From positions 1 to 58,657 of IMG/VR virus record IMGVR_UViG_3300030102_005689: a DNA stretch of 58,657 nucleotides; one strand, given 5' to 3'. Shown in pieces: positions 1 to 8,247 of the stretch. Position 1 is the stretch's first letter. Each line of letters begins with the position of its first letter. The position numbers and the translations under genes are program-made. The stretch is from a virus. The notes below the pieces were generated by a model that did not search any database, was not told the origin of the DNA, and was given only the letters and a program-made list of their open reading frames with translations.

Positions 1-261
1 GGGCAAAGAATCTGATAGATGAGCGAGTGCAACGACAAATCCAACAGTCCTATCGACCCTAAGTTCCTTATTTCCCTGCTCGTAGGGTTGGCTGTGCAGG
101 CAGGTGGTATTGTTTGGTGGGCATCCAAGCTACAATCGGAAGTCCAGCACAACGATTTCCAAATCAAGATGATCGCTAAGGACGTGGCTAAGAACTCAGA
201 GTTCACCGAACTGTGGCCTGCTGGCAAGTGGGGGAGTGGCAGTCTCCCTAGTGATGTTCGT
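1..261. repeat. Contig-end overlap, copy at the start
   Basis: These bases match 58397-58657 at the far end. The first 98 bases are identical. After that 19 codons differ and every change is synonymous, so both copies encode the same 81 residues. This looks like circular closure with two strain alleles at the join, not an old duplication. The true genome length would be about 58,396 bp. Confidence 0.9.
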
Positions 262-348
262 CAGGATTTAAAGATATCCATGCTTGAATTAGATGTAGAG
301 AAAATAATGGAAAAGCTCTACAATGGCCATACACCCCCTAAAAACTAA
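19..348 (+). CDS. Small single-span membrane protein
   Basis: 109 residues. A hydrophobic stretch at about residues 15-36 ends in the aromatic pair WW and is followed by a hydrophilic, probably helical tail. I do not recognise the family. In the closed circle the gene overlaps the end of the preceding small membrane protein (58150-58458) by 44 nt, and the next small gene starts inside its 3' end. A partial second allele at 58415-58657 encodes the same residues with many silent changes, which is good evidence that the protein is under selection. A role at the envelope (holin accessory or antiholin-like) is possible but inferred only from the membrane span. Confidence 0.8.
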   Translation: MSECNDKSNSPIDPKFLISLLVGLAVQAGGIVWWASKLQSEVQHNDFQIKMIAKDVAKNSEFTELWPAGKWGSGSLPSDVRQDLKISMLELDVEKIMEKLYNGHTPPKN

Positions 349-457
349 ATACCGCCCTATCGCTGTGTTTTTGTTGATAGGCAGTTTTGTATTTAGTAGT
401 ATTTTACTTTACCTAGCCGCCTCTGTTGTTTTAATACTAAGCTCATACCCTGACTAA
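323..457 (+). CDS. 44-residue hydrophobic membrane peptide
   Basis: Starts inside the preceding gene and ends in a TAATG junction with the FmdB-type gene, so it fills the gap exactly and is probably translationally coupled. The peptide begins MAIHPLKTKYRPIAV. It has a hydrophobic core from about residue 12 to residue 41 (one long or two short membrane passes) and a short charged N-terminus. It has no recognisable family. Support comes from perfect tiling between neighbours and from composition. Confidence 0.6.
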   Translation: MAIHPLKTKYRPIAVFLLIGSFVFSSILLYLAASVVLILSSYPD

Positions 458-684
458 TGCCTAACTACGATTACCGATGTCGCCTTTGTGGGAACACCTT
501 TGAAGTGTTTCAGTCCATGAATGACAAGAAGCTCAAGAAATGCCTTGATTCTGCCTGTGGTGGCGAGGTAGAGCGTCTTATAGGGACAGGTTCATCAATT
601 ATATTCAAAGGCTCTGGCTTCTATTCTACGGACTACAGAAGCCCTTCCTACAAACGGGATAAGGCCGCAGACCGCTCAAAATAA
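457..684 (+). CDS. FmdB-type zinc ribbon protein
   Basis: 75 residues beginning MPNYDYRCRLCGNTFEV. This is the classic FmdB zinc-ribbon start: CxxC at residues 8-11, an FQSM segment, a second cysteine pair near residues 29 and 34, and an IIFKGSGFYSTDYR segment that closely matches the family. Such small zinc ribbons are common in bacteria and occasional in phages. Their molecular role is poorly defined; regulation or nucleic-acid binding is assumed. It is translationally coupled to the membrane peptide upstream. Confidence 0.88.
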   Translation: MPNYDYRCRLCGNTFEVFQSMNDKKLKKCLDSACGGEVERLIGTGSSIIFKGSGFYSTDYRSPSYKRDKAADRSK

Positions 685-743
685 CTCGTCGTTTGCGTTT
701 ACTGCAAAAGTTAGTTATTTTATCAGAATAACTTTCTGAAATT

Positions 744-1691
744 ATGTCGAGATCACTAGGTAGCCGTATTCGTAGAACACGCAAGCAGAGGGGCAAGAGC
801 GCACCCCCACTTAAAGTCAGTATGGGGGGCACAGCTAAACGGGGTAGGCAAGCCCCAGGCACACCCCGCACACCGAGACGTGCCGCTCCTTTATCTAAGG
901 CGGCACAGAAAAGTGCAGCAGATACAGCCCAACGCATGAATGAGATGGGGGCTATAAGGGCACAACAATCGGCTCGACCACAGCCCCAAGCCTCTAAGGC
1001 TCCGGCACCTATGGCGTCCCCCAAATCTACGGCTACAACAGCAGCAGATTTCGCTGATGTTGGTTATGGCACTTCCATGAAACCATCTACGGCTACGACT
1101 GCACAAGATTTAGCTGATGTTGGTTATGGCACTTCCATGAAACCATCTACAGCGACAACGGCAGACGATTTAGCTGATGTTGGTTATGGCACAGCTACAA
1201 AACCAGCCCCACAAGAGTCTGCTATGGGCACACTCCGCAGCCGTATTGCTGGTGCAGCAGTATCTCCGGTATCGGTTAAGCCTATTGAATCTGCGACACC
1301 GGACCCAGATATCCCCGTTCCCGATGTGTTTACGGACGTATCCCTTGCGGACATACCGGAAGGAGCCGCACTACCGGATATCCCAGTAACTCCACAGCCT
1401 GCGTTTAATACAGGGGAACAAAGGGAAGCCTTTCAAGGGGCACTTGATGCAACTGTAGACAGTCAACTGGAGATGCTTCAACGTGGCGCGGATATACAAG
1501 GTTTATATCCTGGCGATCCACTTTACCCTACTAAGGAGAGCGTGAGTGCTAATGTCCAAGCTCAGTTGGAAGCATTAGCTAATGACCCTGAAGCACAGAT
1601 GGAATTTTTAAGAAAAATGAATGAGCCAGATATTTTTGGTTCCTCTCTCCTTGAGCGTTCTCCCGAAGGAGGCTTACTGGGTGGTGGCTAA
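744..1691 (+). CDS. Repeat-containing virion-region protein
   Basis: 315 residues. The N-terminus is strongly basic (RRTRKQRGK). The middle is rich in Ala, Pro, Ser and Thr and holds three tandem 20-residue repeats (DNA period exactly 60 bp) centred on LADVGYGTSMKP. The C-terminal third is acidic with aspartate- and proline-rich spacers. It lies between small genes and the capsid gene. Low complexity and location suggest a virion or assembly protein, possibly unstructured, but no family is recognised. Confidence 0.75.
   Translation: MSRSLGSRIRRTRKQRGKSAPPLKVSMGGTAKRGRQAPGTPRTPRRAAPLSKAAQKSAADTAQRMNEMGAIRAQQSARPQPQASKAPAPMASPKSTATTAADFADVGYGTSMKPSTATTAQDLADVGYGTSMKPSTATTADDLADVGYGTATKPAPQESAMGTLRSRIAGAAVSPVSVKPIESATPDPDIPVPDVFTDVSLADIPEGAALPDIPVTPQPAFNTGEQREAFQGALDATVDSQLEMLQRGADIQGLYPGDPLYPTKESVSANVQAQLEALANDPEAQMEFLRKMNEPDIFGSSLLERSPEGGLLGGG
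1021..1200 (+). repeat. Three tandem 60-bp in-frame repeats
   Basis: Units begin at 1021, 1081 and 1141. Each contains gctgatgttggttatggc. Copies 2 and 3 are nearly identical at the DNA level, which suggests recent expansion by slippage or unequal recombination. Confidence 0.9.
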
Positions 1692-1737
1692 ATTAGTCCC
1701 TTGACCCCCCTTAAAATTCCGTTTATCTTTTTATACG

Positions 1738-1953
1738 TTACAGGAACTAGGTTGCTCTAGCCGTTCAATTTAGTTCAGGTTCCTGTAATAACATATCCAA
1801 GAAGCCTGTGTGGTTGCTCTAGCCCGCCCTAAGTAGTTCTAAGTAACAGGTTTCACACTGAACTAGGCTATTTCCCGCCTATGGGAGATGGCTTGCACCT
1901 AACTATTATTACACGGATCGCTACGCCTATACGGGAGCGGTCTGCACTAACCA
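1738..1953 (+). ncRNA. Structured leader upstream of the capsid gene
   Basis: The 281-nt gap before the capsid gene holds two tandem copies each of two hairpin motifs. Motif A1 (1738-1788) has a perfect 10-bp outer stem TTACAGGAAC/GTTCCTGTAA. A2 (1802-1853) has an 8-bp outer stem AAGCCTGT/ACAGGTTT. Both enclose the same GGTTGCTCTAGCC (1750-1762 and 1812-1824). Motif B1 (1867-1892) has a 10-bp stem with loop GCCTAT. B2 (1916-1942) has a 7-9-bp stem with CGCCTAT in its loop. Each B is followed by a TGCAC..TAAC-like tail. Stems are kept while their sequence differs, as expected for functional RNA. It may control capsid expression as a cis-acting 5' leader. No known riboswitch class is recognised. 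Confidence 0.6.
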
Positions 1954-1972
1954 CTTAACCATATTTAATAAA

Positions 1973-3325
1973 ATGGCTGTTAATACATCATGGTCAAATG
2001 ACACCGCCGCGATTAATACCGTCCTCGCTGAAGAGGCAAACCGTATCGGGTCAGATGTCCACAAACGCATACTACACACTTCTCCTTGGATTGACTTAAT
2101 CAAAAAGAGGAGCTTCCCCGATGGAATGGGTTATCAACTCACTTCATTGGTTTATGATCGTTCAGTTCCAACTTACGATGACGAAGGAGCTAACTTAGCG
2201 ACTCACAACACTTGGAAGGCTCTTGGAGTTAATGGTGGTTCCAATGATTTCGGAACTTCTCAAGTTCAGGGTAACCAAGGCATCGCTGGTGCTATGGAGA
2301 CGCAGAATCGTTTCGCCGCTGGTGATTCTACAGGAGCTACTGACGGCATGGGTTTCATTTCCGTGAGCAAGGTTCTCCACACCTACTCACTGAAGAGGCT
2401 CTCCCTTGAGTCCCCTGTTATCTCCCTTGAAGACCTTAGATTTGCGGCTCACCGCACTGAGCAGCTTCGCGCTATTGTTGATCTTCTTTCCCAAGCCTCC
2501 AGGCATTCTTGGGAAGAGCGTTATCGCATGGAGTTTGATCGCCTTGCCGGAAACATTGTTCCTTGCTTGACTTCAGGGACCAAGATTTACGATACAATTG
2601 ATATTAGTGCTTCTACCAAGAAGTCAGGTACTAATACAGATGCTGTTGATTTCAATAATGACTTTGACTCTTCTGGTGTCGCTGCTGACAAGACACCGAC
2701 TGCAAACATCTCCAACGCAATCTTGGATAAGATTTACTATAACCTCGTCCGTAAGGGTGGTGGTGCAGATGCCTATGGCCGTGAAAATGGTCGTCCTGTA
2801 TTTGGTCTTGTTTGCTCTTCGGAGGCTTCTTACCAGCTTCAAACTGAGGCCGGTTTCCGTGACGATGTTCGTTACAACAAGTCTGCTGTTAGCGACCTAA
2901 TTGCACCTCTTGGAATTGAAAAGGCTTTCCGTGGTTTCTACCACTTGATTGACGACCTTGCTCCAAGGTTCAATTCTTCTGGTGATGTGGATCTTGACCT
3001 TGTGTCTCCTTATTCACAGTCTGCTGGTGTAACTACCATGAATTCTGCTTATGACACTGCTACCTTTGAGGCTGCATACGTCATCCACCCAGAAGTCTTT
3101 GAGTCCCTTATTCCTGCACCATTCAGTGCTGGAGCCGGTGTCGATTTCGACGCTGCTTCATTCGCGGGTGAATTCAAGTGGACCAACATCAAGAGTGTTG
3201 ATAAGAACCCTGACGGCCACAACGGCTTCTTCAGGGGTCTCCTTGCTTCTGCTTCCAAGCCGATCAAGACCGACTTCGGTTATGTGATCGTCTTCAAGCG
3301 GGACAGCACTACTCCTGCTGCTTAA
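1973..3325 (+). CDS. Major capsid protein candidate
   Basis: 450 residues, beginning MAVNTSWSNDTAA. Size, position between the scaffold/portal side and the tail genes, a strong terminator directly after the stop, and a long structured leader all fit the major capsid protein. The sequence has no signal or membrane segment and has the mixed alpha/beta texture of HK97-fold capsids, with a helical segment around residues 130-180 and a C-terminal domain ending GYVIVFKRD. Assignment rests on context and texture; no signature motif is decisive. Confidence 0.75.
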   Translation: MAVNTSWSNDTAAINTVLAEEANRIGSDVHKRILHTSPWIDLIKKRSFPDGMGYQLTSLVYDRSVPTYDDEGANLATHNTWKALGVNGGSNDFGTSQVQGNQGIAGAMETQNRFAAGDSTGATDGMGFISVSKVLHTYSLKRLSLESPVISLEDLRFAAHRTEQLRAIVDLLSQASRHSWEERYRMEFDRLAGNIVPCLTSGTKIYDTIDISASTKKSGTNTDAVDFNNDFDSSGVAADKTPTANISNAILDKIYYNLVRKGGGADAYGRENGRPVFGLVCSSEASYQLQTEAGFRDDVRYNKSAVSDLIAPLGIEKAFRGFYHLIDDLAPRFNSSGDVDLDLVSPYSQSAGVTTMNSAYDTATFEAAYVIHPEVFESLIPAPFSAGAGVDFDAASFAGEFKWTNIKSVDKNPDGHNGFFRGLLASASKPIKTDFGYVIVFKRDSTTPAA

Positions 3326-3331
3326 TCTAAA

Positions 3332-3360
3332 GCGGGGTTCCTCGTAAAGGGGAACCCCGC
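3332..3360 (+). terminator. Hairpin terminator after the capsid gene
   Basis: A 10-bp perfect stem GCGGGGTTCC/GGAACCCCGC with a 9-nt loop begins 7 nt after the capsid stop codon. It is followed by AT-rich sequence (ataatttaatt) without a long T run, so termination may be partial. It would give the capsid message its own strong 3' end. Confidence 0.8.
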
Positions 3361-3387
3361 ATAATTTAATTCAACAAATATAAAATT

Positions 3388-4011
3388 ATGCCAACTTTAG
3401 ATGATATAACAATTCTTCAGACTAACTCCAAAGTAGCTATCAACGACCCAGTTGCGGTTGTTGATAAAAGCTCCTCTGGATCAAGCCGAGTTGAGCAGTT
3501 TCCTTTGGGCTTAATTGCTCAAGGATTTACTACTGCTTGGGTTATTAATTATGATAACCCTAACTTTACTGGGAATTCGGAAACTGCCGCTAGTACTATA
3601 GCTCAAACAATAGATTTACATACTTTTAGTTCTACTGAAAGACTTACGAAAGTAAGGGCTGTTGTGACTGAGCTATTTGCACCCGCTTCTGGTGAGACTA
3701 GTAATGGAATGACTATTGATGTAGGGGAATCGGGAGATACCGATAACTTTATTGATGGAATGGATGTTAGAACAGGAAGTGCAACTCTTTACTCTCAAGC
3801 AGATAACTCTGGCTCTGGTTTAAGTGGAACTATTGCATCTCCAGCGATAGACGATCCTGCTGATCAAGTGTTGAAGTTTACGTTAACTGTAGGTAGTTCC
3901 GATAATTCGGTTCACATTAATGATTTAAGTGCGGGGCAAATAGTAGTTTTAGCTGATTTATATGATCTTGCTGACTACAAAGATTGCGTCCCAAAATTAG
4001 GCACTCTATAA
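3388..4011 (+). CDS. Putative capsid decoration or head protein
   Basis: 207 residues, beginning MPTLDDITILQTNSK. Rich in Ser, Thr, Asn and Asp with alternating hydrophobic residues, so probably mostly beta. It stands alone between two hairpin terminators directly behind the capsid gene, a typical place for a decoration or head-stabilising protein made in large amounts. No family is recognised. Only an AT-rich, non-Shine-Dalgarno stretch precedes the start. Confidence 0.65.
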   Translation: MPTLDDITILQTNSKVAINDPVAVVDKSSSGSSRVEQFPLGLIAQGFTTAWVINYDNPNFTGNSETAASTIAQTIDLHTFSSTERLTKVRAVVTELFAPASGETSNGMTIDVGESGDTDNFIDGMDVRTGSATLYSQADNSGSGLSGTIASPAIDDPADQVLKFTLTVGSSDNSVHINDLSAGQIVVLADLYDLADYKDCVPKLGTL

Positions 4012-4034
4012 TCAGTAACAATCCATAATTCACA

Positions 4035-4075
4035 AGAATCCCCGATCCTCTAACACTAGAGAGGGGATCGGGGTT
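4035..4075 (+). terminator. Long-stem terminator
   Basis: GAATCCCCGATCC pairs with GGGGATCGGGGTTC with one wobble, and an inner CTCTA/TAGAG stem continues the helix. The sequence ttctttattt follows. It ends the decoration-like gene unit. Confidence 0.85.
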
Positions 4076-4099
4076 CTTTATTTATAACCAATTGATACC

Positions 4100-4540
4100 A
4101 TGCCTAAAGATCCAAATACTGGAGAAAGACTACGGGACGAAGAAGGAAATATAATCCCTTACGAGGGGGAGACTATGGAAGAGGCTGAAGCTGATGCCCT
4201 TTCTACAGAGATGGATTTCCCTGCCAGGGTTGAGTCCTTAATGCTTGAGAAGTCGGGAGAAGAGATGCCTGTTGAGGCTTCTGAAGAAGAGCTACCGGCG
4301 GAAGAGGTTTCTGAGGAGCTTACTGAAGAGCAGGTTCAAGAAGCTGCTCAAGCTCTATACGCTCAAATGTATGGGGCAGATGCTCCAGTTGACCCGAATG
4401 TTGTCGCCATGATTGCTGCTGAGATTGCAGCTGACCCTTCTATCTTGGCTGATGGCAACATTGTTGCAGCTTTGGAGTTATTACCTAAATTAAGGTCAGA
4501 TGGAACACCTCCTAACGAGGACCAAATGATCCCTACTTAA
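4100..4540 (+). CDS. Acidic hypothetical protein
   Basis: 146 residues, strongly acidic, with many Glu-Glu pairs (EEELPAEEVSEELTEEQ around residues 60-80) and an alanine-rich helical C-terminal half. It ends 1 nt before the next start, so it is cotranscribed with 4542-4901. No family is recognised. Its composition is compatible with a scaffold-like or head-completion helper. Confidence 0.65.
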   Translation: MPKDPNTGERLRDEEGNIIPYEGETMEEAEADALSTEMDFPARVESLMLEKSGEEMPVEASEEELPAEEVSEELTEEQVQEAAQALYAQMYGADAPVDPNVVAMIAAEIAADPSILADGNIVAALELLPKLRSDGTPPNEDQMIPT

Positions 4541-4541
4541 A

Positions 4542-4901
4542 ATGAATAATCCATTACAGGGCGGACCCCCGCCAGTTGCCTCCAAGGGGGAGGAGCTTCA
4601 TGCGGAGCATTCTGATGCCTCGCAGGATTCTAGGATGTCAGCTACTGACCTCCGCGCCGTTCACGATAAGTCCTGCGAATTGGTCAAGATGATTGAGTCC
4701 GGCAATTTTGAAGAGAAACTTTCCAAGGGCTGGGTCCAGTCAAAGCTGACCCTGGCCAACGACTACTTAACCGCTATTCATGATTATATTGTCCACGACA
4801 AAGAAGCCACCGATTCTCATGGGCATGGGGATGACGGAGGAGAAGGTGGCAACATGAGTGGCGGTTTCCTTATTTCGATTGAGAAAAAACTAGGCAAGTA
4901 A
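4542..4901 (+). CDS. Small virion-region protein with helical core
   Basis: 119 residues. A helical segment around residues 50-80 (WVQSKLTLANDYLTAIHDY) resembles a motif I have seen in head-region proteins of marine myoviruses. It is followed by a His/Asp/Gly-rich loop (HGHGDDGG) that could bind metal. It is packed between neighbours with gaps of 1 nt. The function is unknown. Confidence 0.65.
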   Translation: MNNPLQGGPPPVASKGEELHAEHSDASQDSRMSATDLRAVHDKSCELVKMIESGNFEEKLSKGWVQSKLTLANDYLTAIHDYIVHDKEATDSHGHGDDGGEGGNMSGGFLISIEKKLGK

Positions 4902-4902
4902 A

Positions 4903-5439
4903 ATGGCACTTAGCGCATCCCAGTTAAAGCAAGTTGTATCAGCCCGTGTAACTGGCGTGGGTGCTACTTCAAACCACGTTATTGGCGGGACGAACACGAT
5001 AACCGATGACGTTGATATTGCTTTTGGTTTCACGATGAAGTGCGGTCATGCCGATAATAGTGTTATACTCAATTACAGGGATGCTTATTCTTCAAACAAA
5101 CCCACGTTGGAACACAGTAGTGGTGCTAATACCACTATAAATTGTGACCAAAAGATAGGTGCTTTTGAGAGTCAAGAGATCATAGAAGACCCAACTTTTA
5201 CTGATATTGCTGCAATAACCACGATAGTAGCTATTTACTTTGAAGCCCCTGCCAGTAACAATGGCACGATCAGTATCGCGGGAACTCCTAACGATATAGG
5301 TGATGTGGATTTCAGTGCGGCAGGGGGATCATTCCTACTAACTCCACGCTTTACCAACACCACCTCTACCAAGCACGTTATAGATTTTAATGCTATTGGA
5401 GACATTCTTAAAGTGATAGTCTTAGGTAAAGGAGCATAA
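4903..5439 (+). CDS. Beta-rich structural protein candidate
   Basis: 178 residues, Thr/Asn/Ile-rich with an alternating pattern typical of beta structure and no charged clusters. It starts 1 nt after the previous stop, so it belongs to the same operon. It is similar in texture to 3388-4011, but I see no clear alignment. It may be a second decoration or neck/tail component. Confidence 0.6.
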   Translation: MALSASQLKQVVSARVTGVGATSNHVIGGTNTITDDVDIAFGFTMKCGHADNSVILNYRDAYSSNKPTLEHSSGANTTINCDQKIGAFESQEIIEDPTFTDIAAITTIVAIYFEAPASNNGTISIAGTPNDIGDVDFSAAGGSFLLTPRFTNTTSTKHVIDFNAIGDILKVIVLGKGA

Positions 5440-5450
5440 CCCCAACACCC

Positions 5451-6983
5451 ATGCCAATATCCTCTAACAGACGGCAACGGGTAATTGAATTCGCAACCCC
5501 GAAGGTTGCTGATCTTGTCGTTGTTGAGCGCGTAGATGCCAGTAAGAATGTAAATTCGGCGGCAACCGCTGATGACAATGCTTACGGCACAGCACACCCT
5601 GATACTACTCGATTCCCCAACTTCAAGTTAGCCCTTATCAAGAACGGGGATAACGACCAAGGGCAATTTCAGGATTGGTATTATGTAAAAGACCGCGCCA
5701 ACCAAGATGACTATAATTGGGAGTTCCAAGCGGCTGGCGCAGGTAGCCCACGCTTTGATACCGTTGTCAGGACGTATGTTTTACCCAGAGCCGATGGAGG
5801 TGGAACGGGAGGGGTAACTCATTTTGATGAATCACTTCCTGCATTGGCTTCGGCAATGCCTACCACTACAAACGATCCGTTTGGTGACGGCATAGGGGAC
5901 GCTGATCCGAATACGGACTCTAGTTATATCTTGTTTGAAAAGAAGCAGGTTCGATCTGGTGACGAAACACTAGATACCCTGTTCGTTGTTGAGCAACGGG
6001 TTTACGTTAAGCGAGTCACTATTGTAAGTGTTGATTCGGATAAACAGTTTCCATATAGTGGATACAATGCATCTGGTGACCCTTACGGGGGTTTAATTTC
6101 TAAGGAGACGCTCTATTATAGAGATGAGGTTGTGTATGCGACAGTCGATTTCTCTGACTCTGAGGAGGATACTGCTGGGATACAAACTGGAGGATTCCGT
6201 ATTTTCTCCGTGCATAATTCAGATGCCGCCAAAAAGAAGGCTGAGTATATATTTACCGATAAGGATGCGGTTTACCAGTATAATCCAGATGGAGGTTCCT
6301 CCCCCTCCACATATAATTTTTGGGGTATTGATCCAAATGGTGTTATGCGTGAGGGCAAGCAGTTGTCCGATAACTGGTATGCATTATCCGAAAGACAAGT
6401 AATACGCAAAGACAGCGATGGGTTGGTAGCTGAATATTTCACAAACCAGAACATGAGTTGGCCTGCTGTGTTCAGTAATTTATACGCCACTGTCTGGAAC
6501 CGTAGGGACGGGGGCAAGCATACAAATGTTTACCCCGTGTATAAGCGCGAGGTATACAATGGCCCTACAAAAACCAAGGTGCAGATTTACTGGCAGAAAG
6601 CTCCTTTTTCAGAACCAGACACAGTTGACGATACGGATGTAACTACTTTATGTCTCCTAAAGCCCATGGAGCCTATGGAGATGGAGTTCGTAACACCAAA
6701 CTGGCGGGTAAAAACAAAGCCCAGTTTGCATGGCATTGTAACTGTAACATATACCAATGGCACTGAAGACCCTGTATGGGACTATGGTGGGTATAAGGCA
6801 ACGTGGAAGCCTACTAACTACACTGATTGGCCTGATGAGATTGTAATCTCTGATTCTCAGGAAGCCTTTAGGGGAGGCTACCTCCGCACGAAAGTCACGG
6901 CATATAAGCCGAACATAACCACTACTGATGATGCCGCCCGTCATAGCACTGACAAGACCAATCCCCCTGTATTAGAGGCCTAA
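5451..6983 (+). CDS. Large tail or neck structural protein
   Basis: 510 residues rich in Tyr, Trp, Asp and Thr, with repeated aromatic segments (NTDSSYILFEKKQVR, VYPVYKREVYNGPTK). The style suggests a beta-structured tail or baseplate-like protein. The stop overlaps the next start in TAATG, so translation of 6983-8203 is probably coupled. No family is recognised, and nothing suggests an enzyme. Confidence 0.65.
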   Translation: MPISSNRRQRVIEFATPKVADLVVVERVDASKNVNSAATADDNAYGTAHPDTTRFPNFKLALIKNGDNDQGQFQDWYYVKDRANQDDYNWEFQAAGAGSPRFDTVVRTYVLPRADGGGTGGVTHFDESLPALASAMPTTTNDPFGDGIGDADPNTDSSYILFEKKQVRSGDETLDTLFVVEQRVYVKRVTIVSVDSDKQFPYSGYNASGDPYGGLISKETLYYRDEVVYATVDFSDSEEDTAGIQTGGFRIFSVHNSDAAKKKAEYIFTDKDAVYQYNPDGGSSPSTYNFWGIDPNGVMREGKQLSDNWYALSERQVIRKDSDGLVAEYFTNQNMSWPAVFSNLYATVWNRRDGGKHTNVYPVYKREVYNGPTKTKVQIYWQKAPFSEPDTVDDTDVTTLCLLKPMEPMEMEFVTPNWRVKTKPSLHGIVTVTYTNGTEDPVWDYGGYKATWKPTNYTDWPDEIVISDSQEAFRGGYLRTKVTAYKPNITTTDDAARHSTDKTNPPVLEA

Positions 6984-8203
6984 TGCCCGAAGAACCTAAA
7001 GATTTTCCTCAGAGCGGGGCAGATGGTTCCGGTCAAATTGGCAAGCAGGATTGGGAGTTACCCAATTCTGTATCCGCGCCCCCTGATGGTTTTTCCCCGA
7101 ACGTGGAGACTGCCTCCTATGGGGGATACGATGAATCCATAACGGATTACCACCCACCCGTTGAGCAGGCATCAGAAAGCCTCCACCCATTTAAGGTAAC
7201 ACGGTATACAAATGAAGATGACGAGGTAAAAGTTCGTGTGCGCCTTGGCAGGTTTTATTATTCAAGCTCAGTGATGACTGTAGCAAAGCTCCCCCCACAT
7301 GGGCCACATTATGGTGCATTCACTTTGGCACAAGGCGGTGACCCCGAACATAGCCACAACGTAACCATGGATGCTGGATCATCTCATTGGGCGGATATGA
7401 ATGGAGTGGATCAAGCTGGGATGGGTGGCACTGCCGCGGGTTTTTGGCCTATAAATGTAGGCACTAGGGACGGCGAAGGAGTGGAAACTGGGGGCAAAGC
7501 GGCAAATCCCTATTTTACTTTCACGGGGATGGGTGTTTCGGGCTATTTTGAGCAGAATGACACCCTTGGCAAAAGCATCCCTTATGCCTTTAGGTTACCC
7601 TTGGGGGTCGAACCAACCACATTCACTGGTCGGGTTAATGAAGCGATTTCGGACTATATTGAGTTTGATTCTATACCGGAGGCTTCTTCTGTGTGGTTCC
7701 GTTATGTCCTTGAGGATAACGGGACTTCAATTGATTTAGCCAATTATGAGGCTCAAGATGTGGTCTATGTTAAAGATGTAGTAACTTCAGGTATTCGCGC
7801 CCTCCCCACTAATCATGGCCCCCTTCAGCCATTGATTTTAGCTCCACTACATGACGGTAACAACACCGTCCCTGATCTAGTCCGTGGAAATCCTACTGGC
7901 TGGGAGACACTACCCCCCGGTATGACTACCTCCACCTTCGGTTCGCCTCCGCCCAATTTAGGTGAGGGGGACGAGGCAGGTGAAGCTCATTATCTTAAAA
8001 TGGGGTGCTACTATATAAGATTAGCCTCACTCCCACCAGAAGGTGATGAAGAAACTTATGGGGGAAAAGTCCAGCAGGTCATTCACGATAATATTTACCA
8101 CTCCACGTTTTGGCTTGCAAATAGTGGTGTAGTCCTATCACAGCATGATATTAATGGTAGAGGTTATGGTGCGGCGAACCGCGCTCCTGATCCTGACGCA
8201 TAA
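6983..8203 (+). CDS. Tail-region structural protein, Gly/Pro-rich
   Basis: 406 residues. The first 70 are proline- and glycine-rich and probably extended. The rest is beta-rich, with HSHNVTMDAGSSHWADMNG-type His/Asp loops near residues 125-145. The start overlaps the previous stop, which ties the two proteins together as partners in the tail or neck. No family is recognised. Confidence 0.65.
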   Translation: MPEEPKDFPQSGADGSGQIGKQDWELPNSVSAPPDGFSPNVETASYGGYDESITDYHPPVEQASESLHPFKVTRYTNEDDEVKVRVRLGRFYYSSSVMTVAKLPPHGPHYGAFTLAQGGDPEHSHNVTMDAGSSHWADMNGVDQAGMGGTAAGFWPINVGTRDGEGVETGGKAANPYFTFTGMGVSGYFEQNDTLGKSIPYAFRLPLGVEPTTFTGRVNEAISDYIEFDSIPEASSVWFRYVLEDNGTSIDLANYEAQDVVYVKDVVTSGIRALPTNHGPLQPLILAPLHDGNNTVPDLVRGNPTGWETLPPGMTTSTFGSPPPNLGEGDEAGEAHYLKMGCYYIRLASLPPEGDEETYGGKVQQVIHDNIYHSTFWLANSGVVLSQHDINGRGYGAANRAPDPDA

Positions 8204-8211
8204 CCCACCCC

Positions 8212-8239
8212 TTGAAATAACCCCGATTTCCCCTATATT
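8212..8239 (+). promoter_or_regulatory. Sigma-70-like promoter, leaderless type
   Basis: TTGAAA (8212-8217), a 16-nt spacer, then TATATT (8234-8239). The ATG of the next gene is at 8248, so transcription would start at or next to the start codon and give a leaderless message. Confidence 0.5.
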
Positions 8240-8247
8240 AACGAGTC

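Noticed and set aside
2195-3287. Frames opposite or inside the capsid gene (61-100 codons)
   Set aside because: They are shadows of a well-supported coding frame without start context or motifs.
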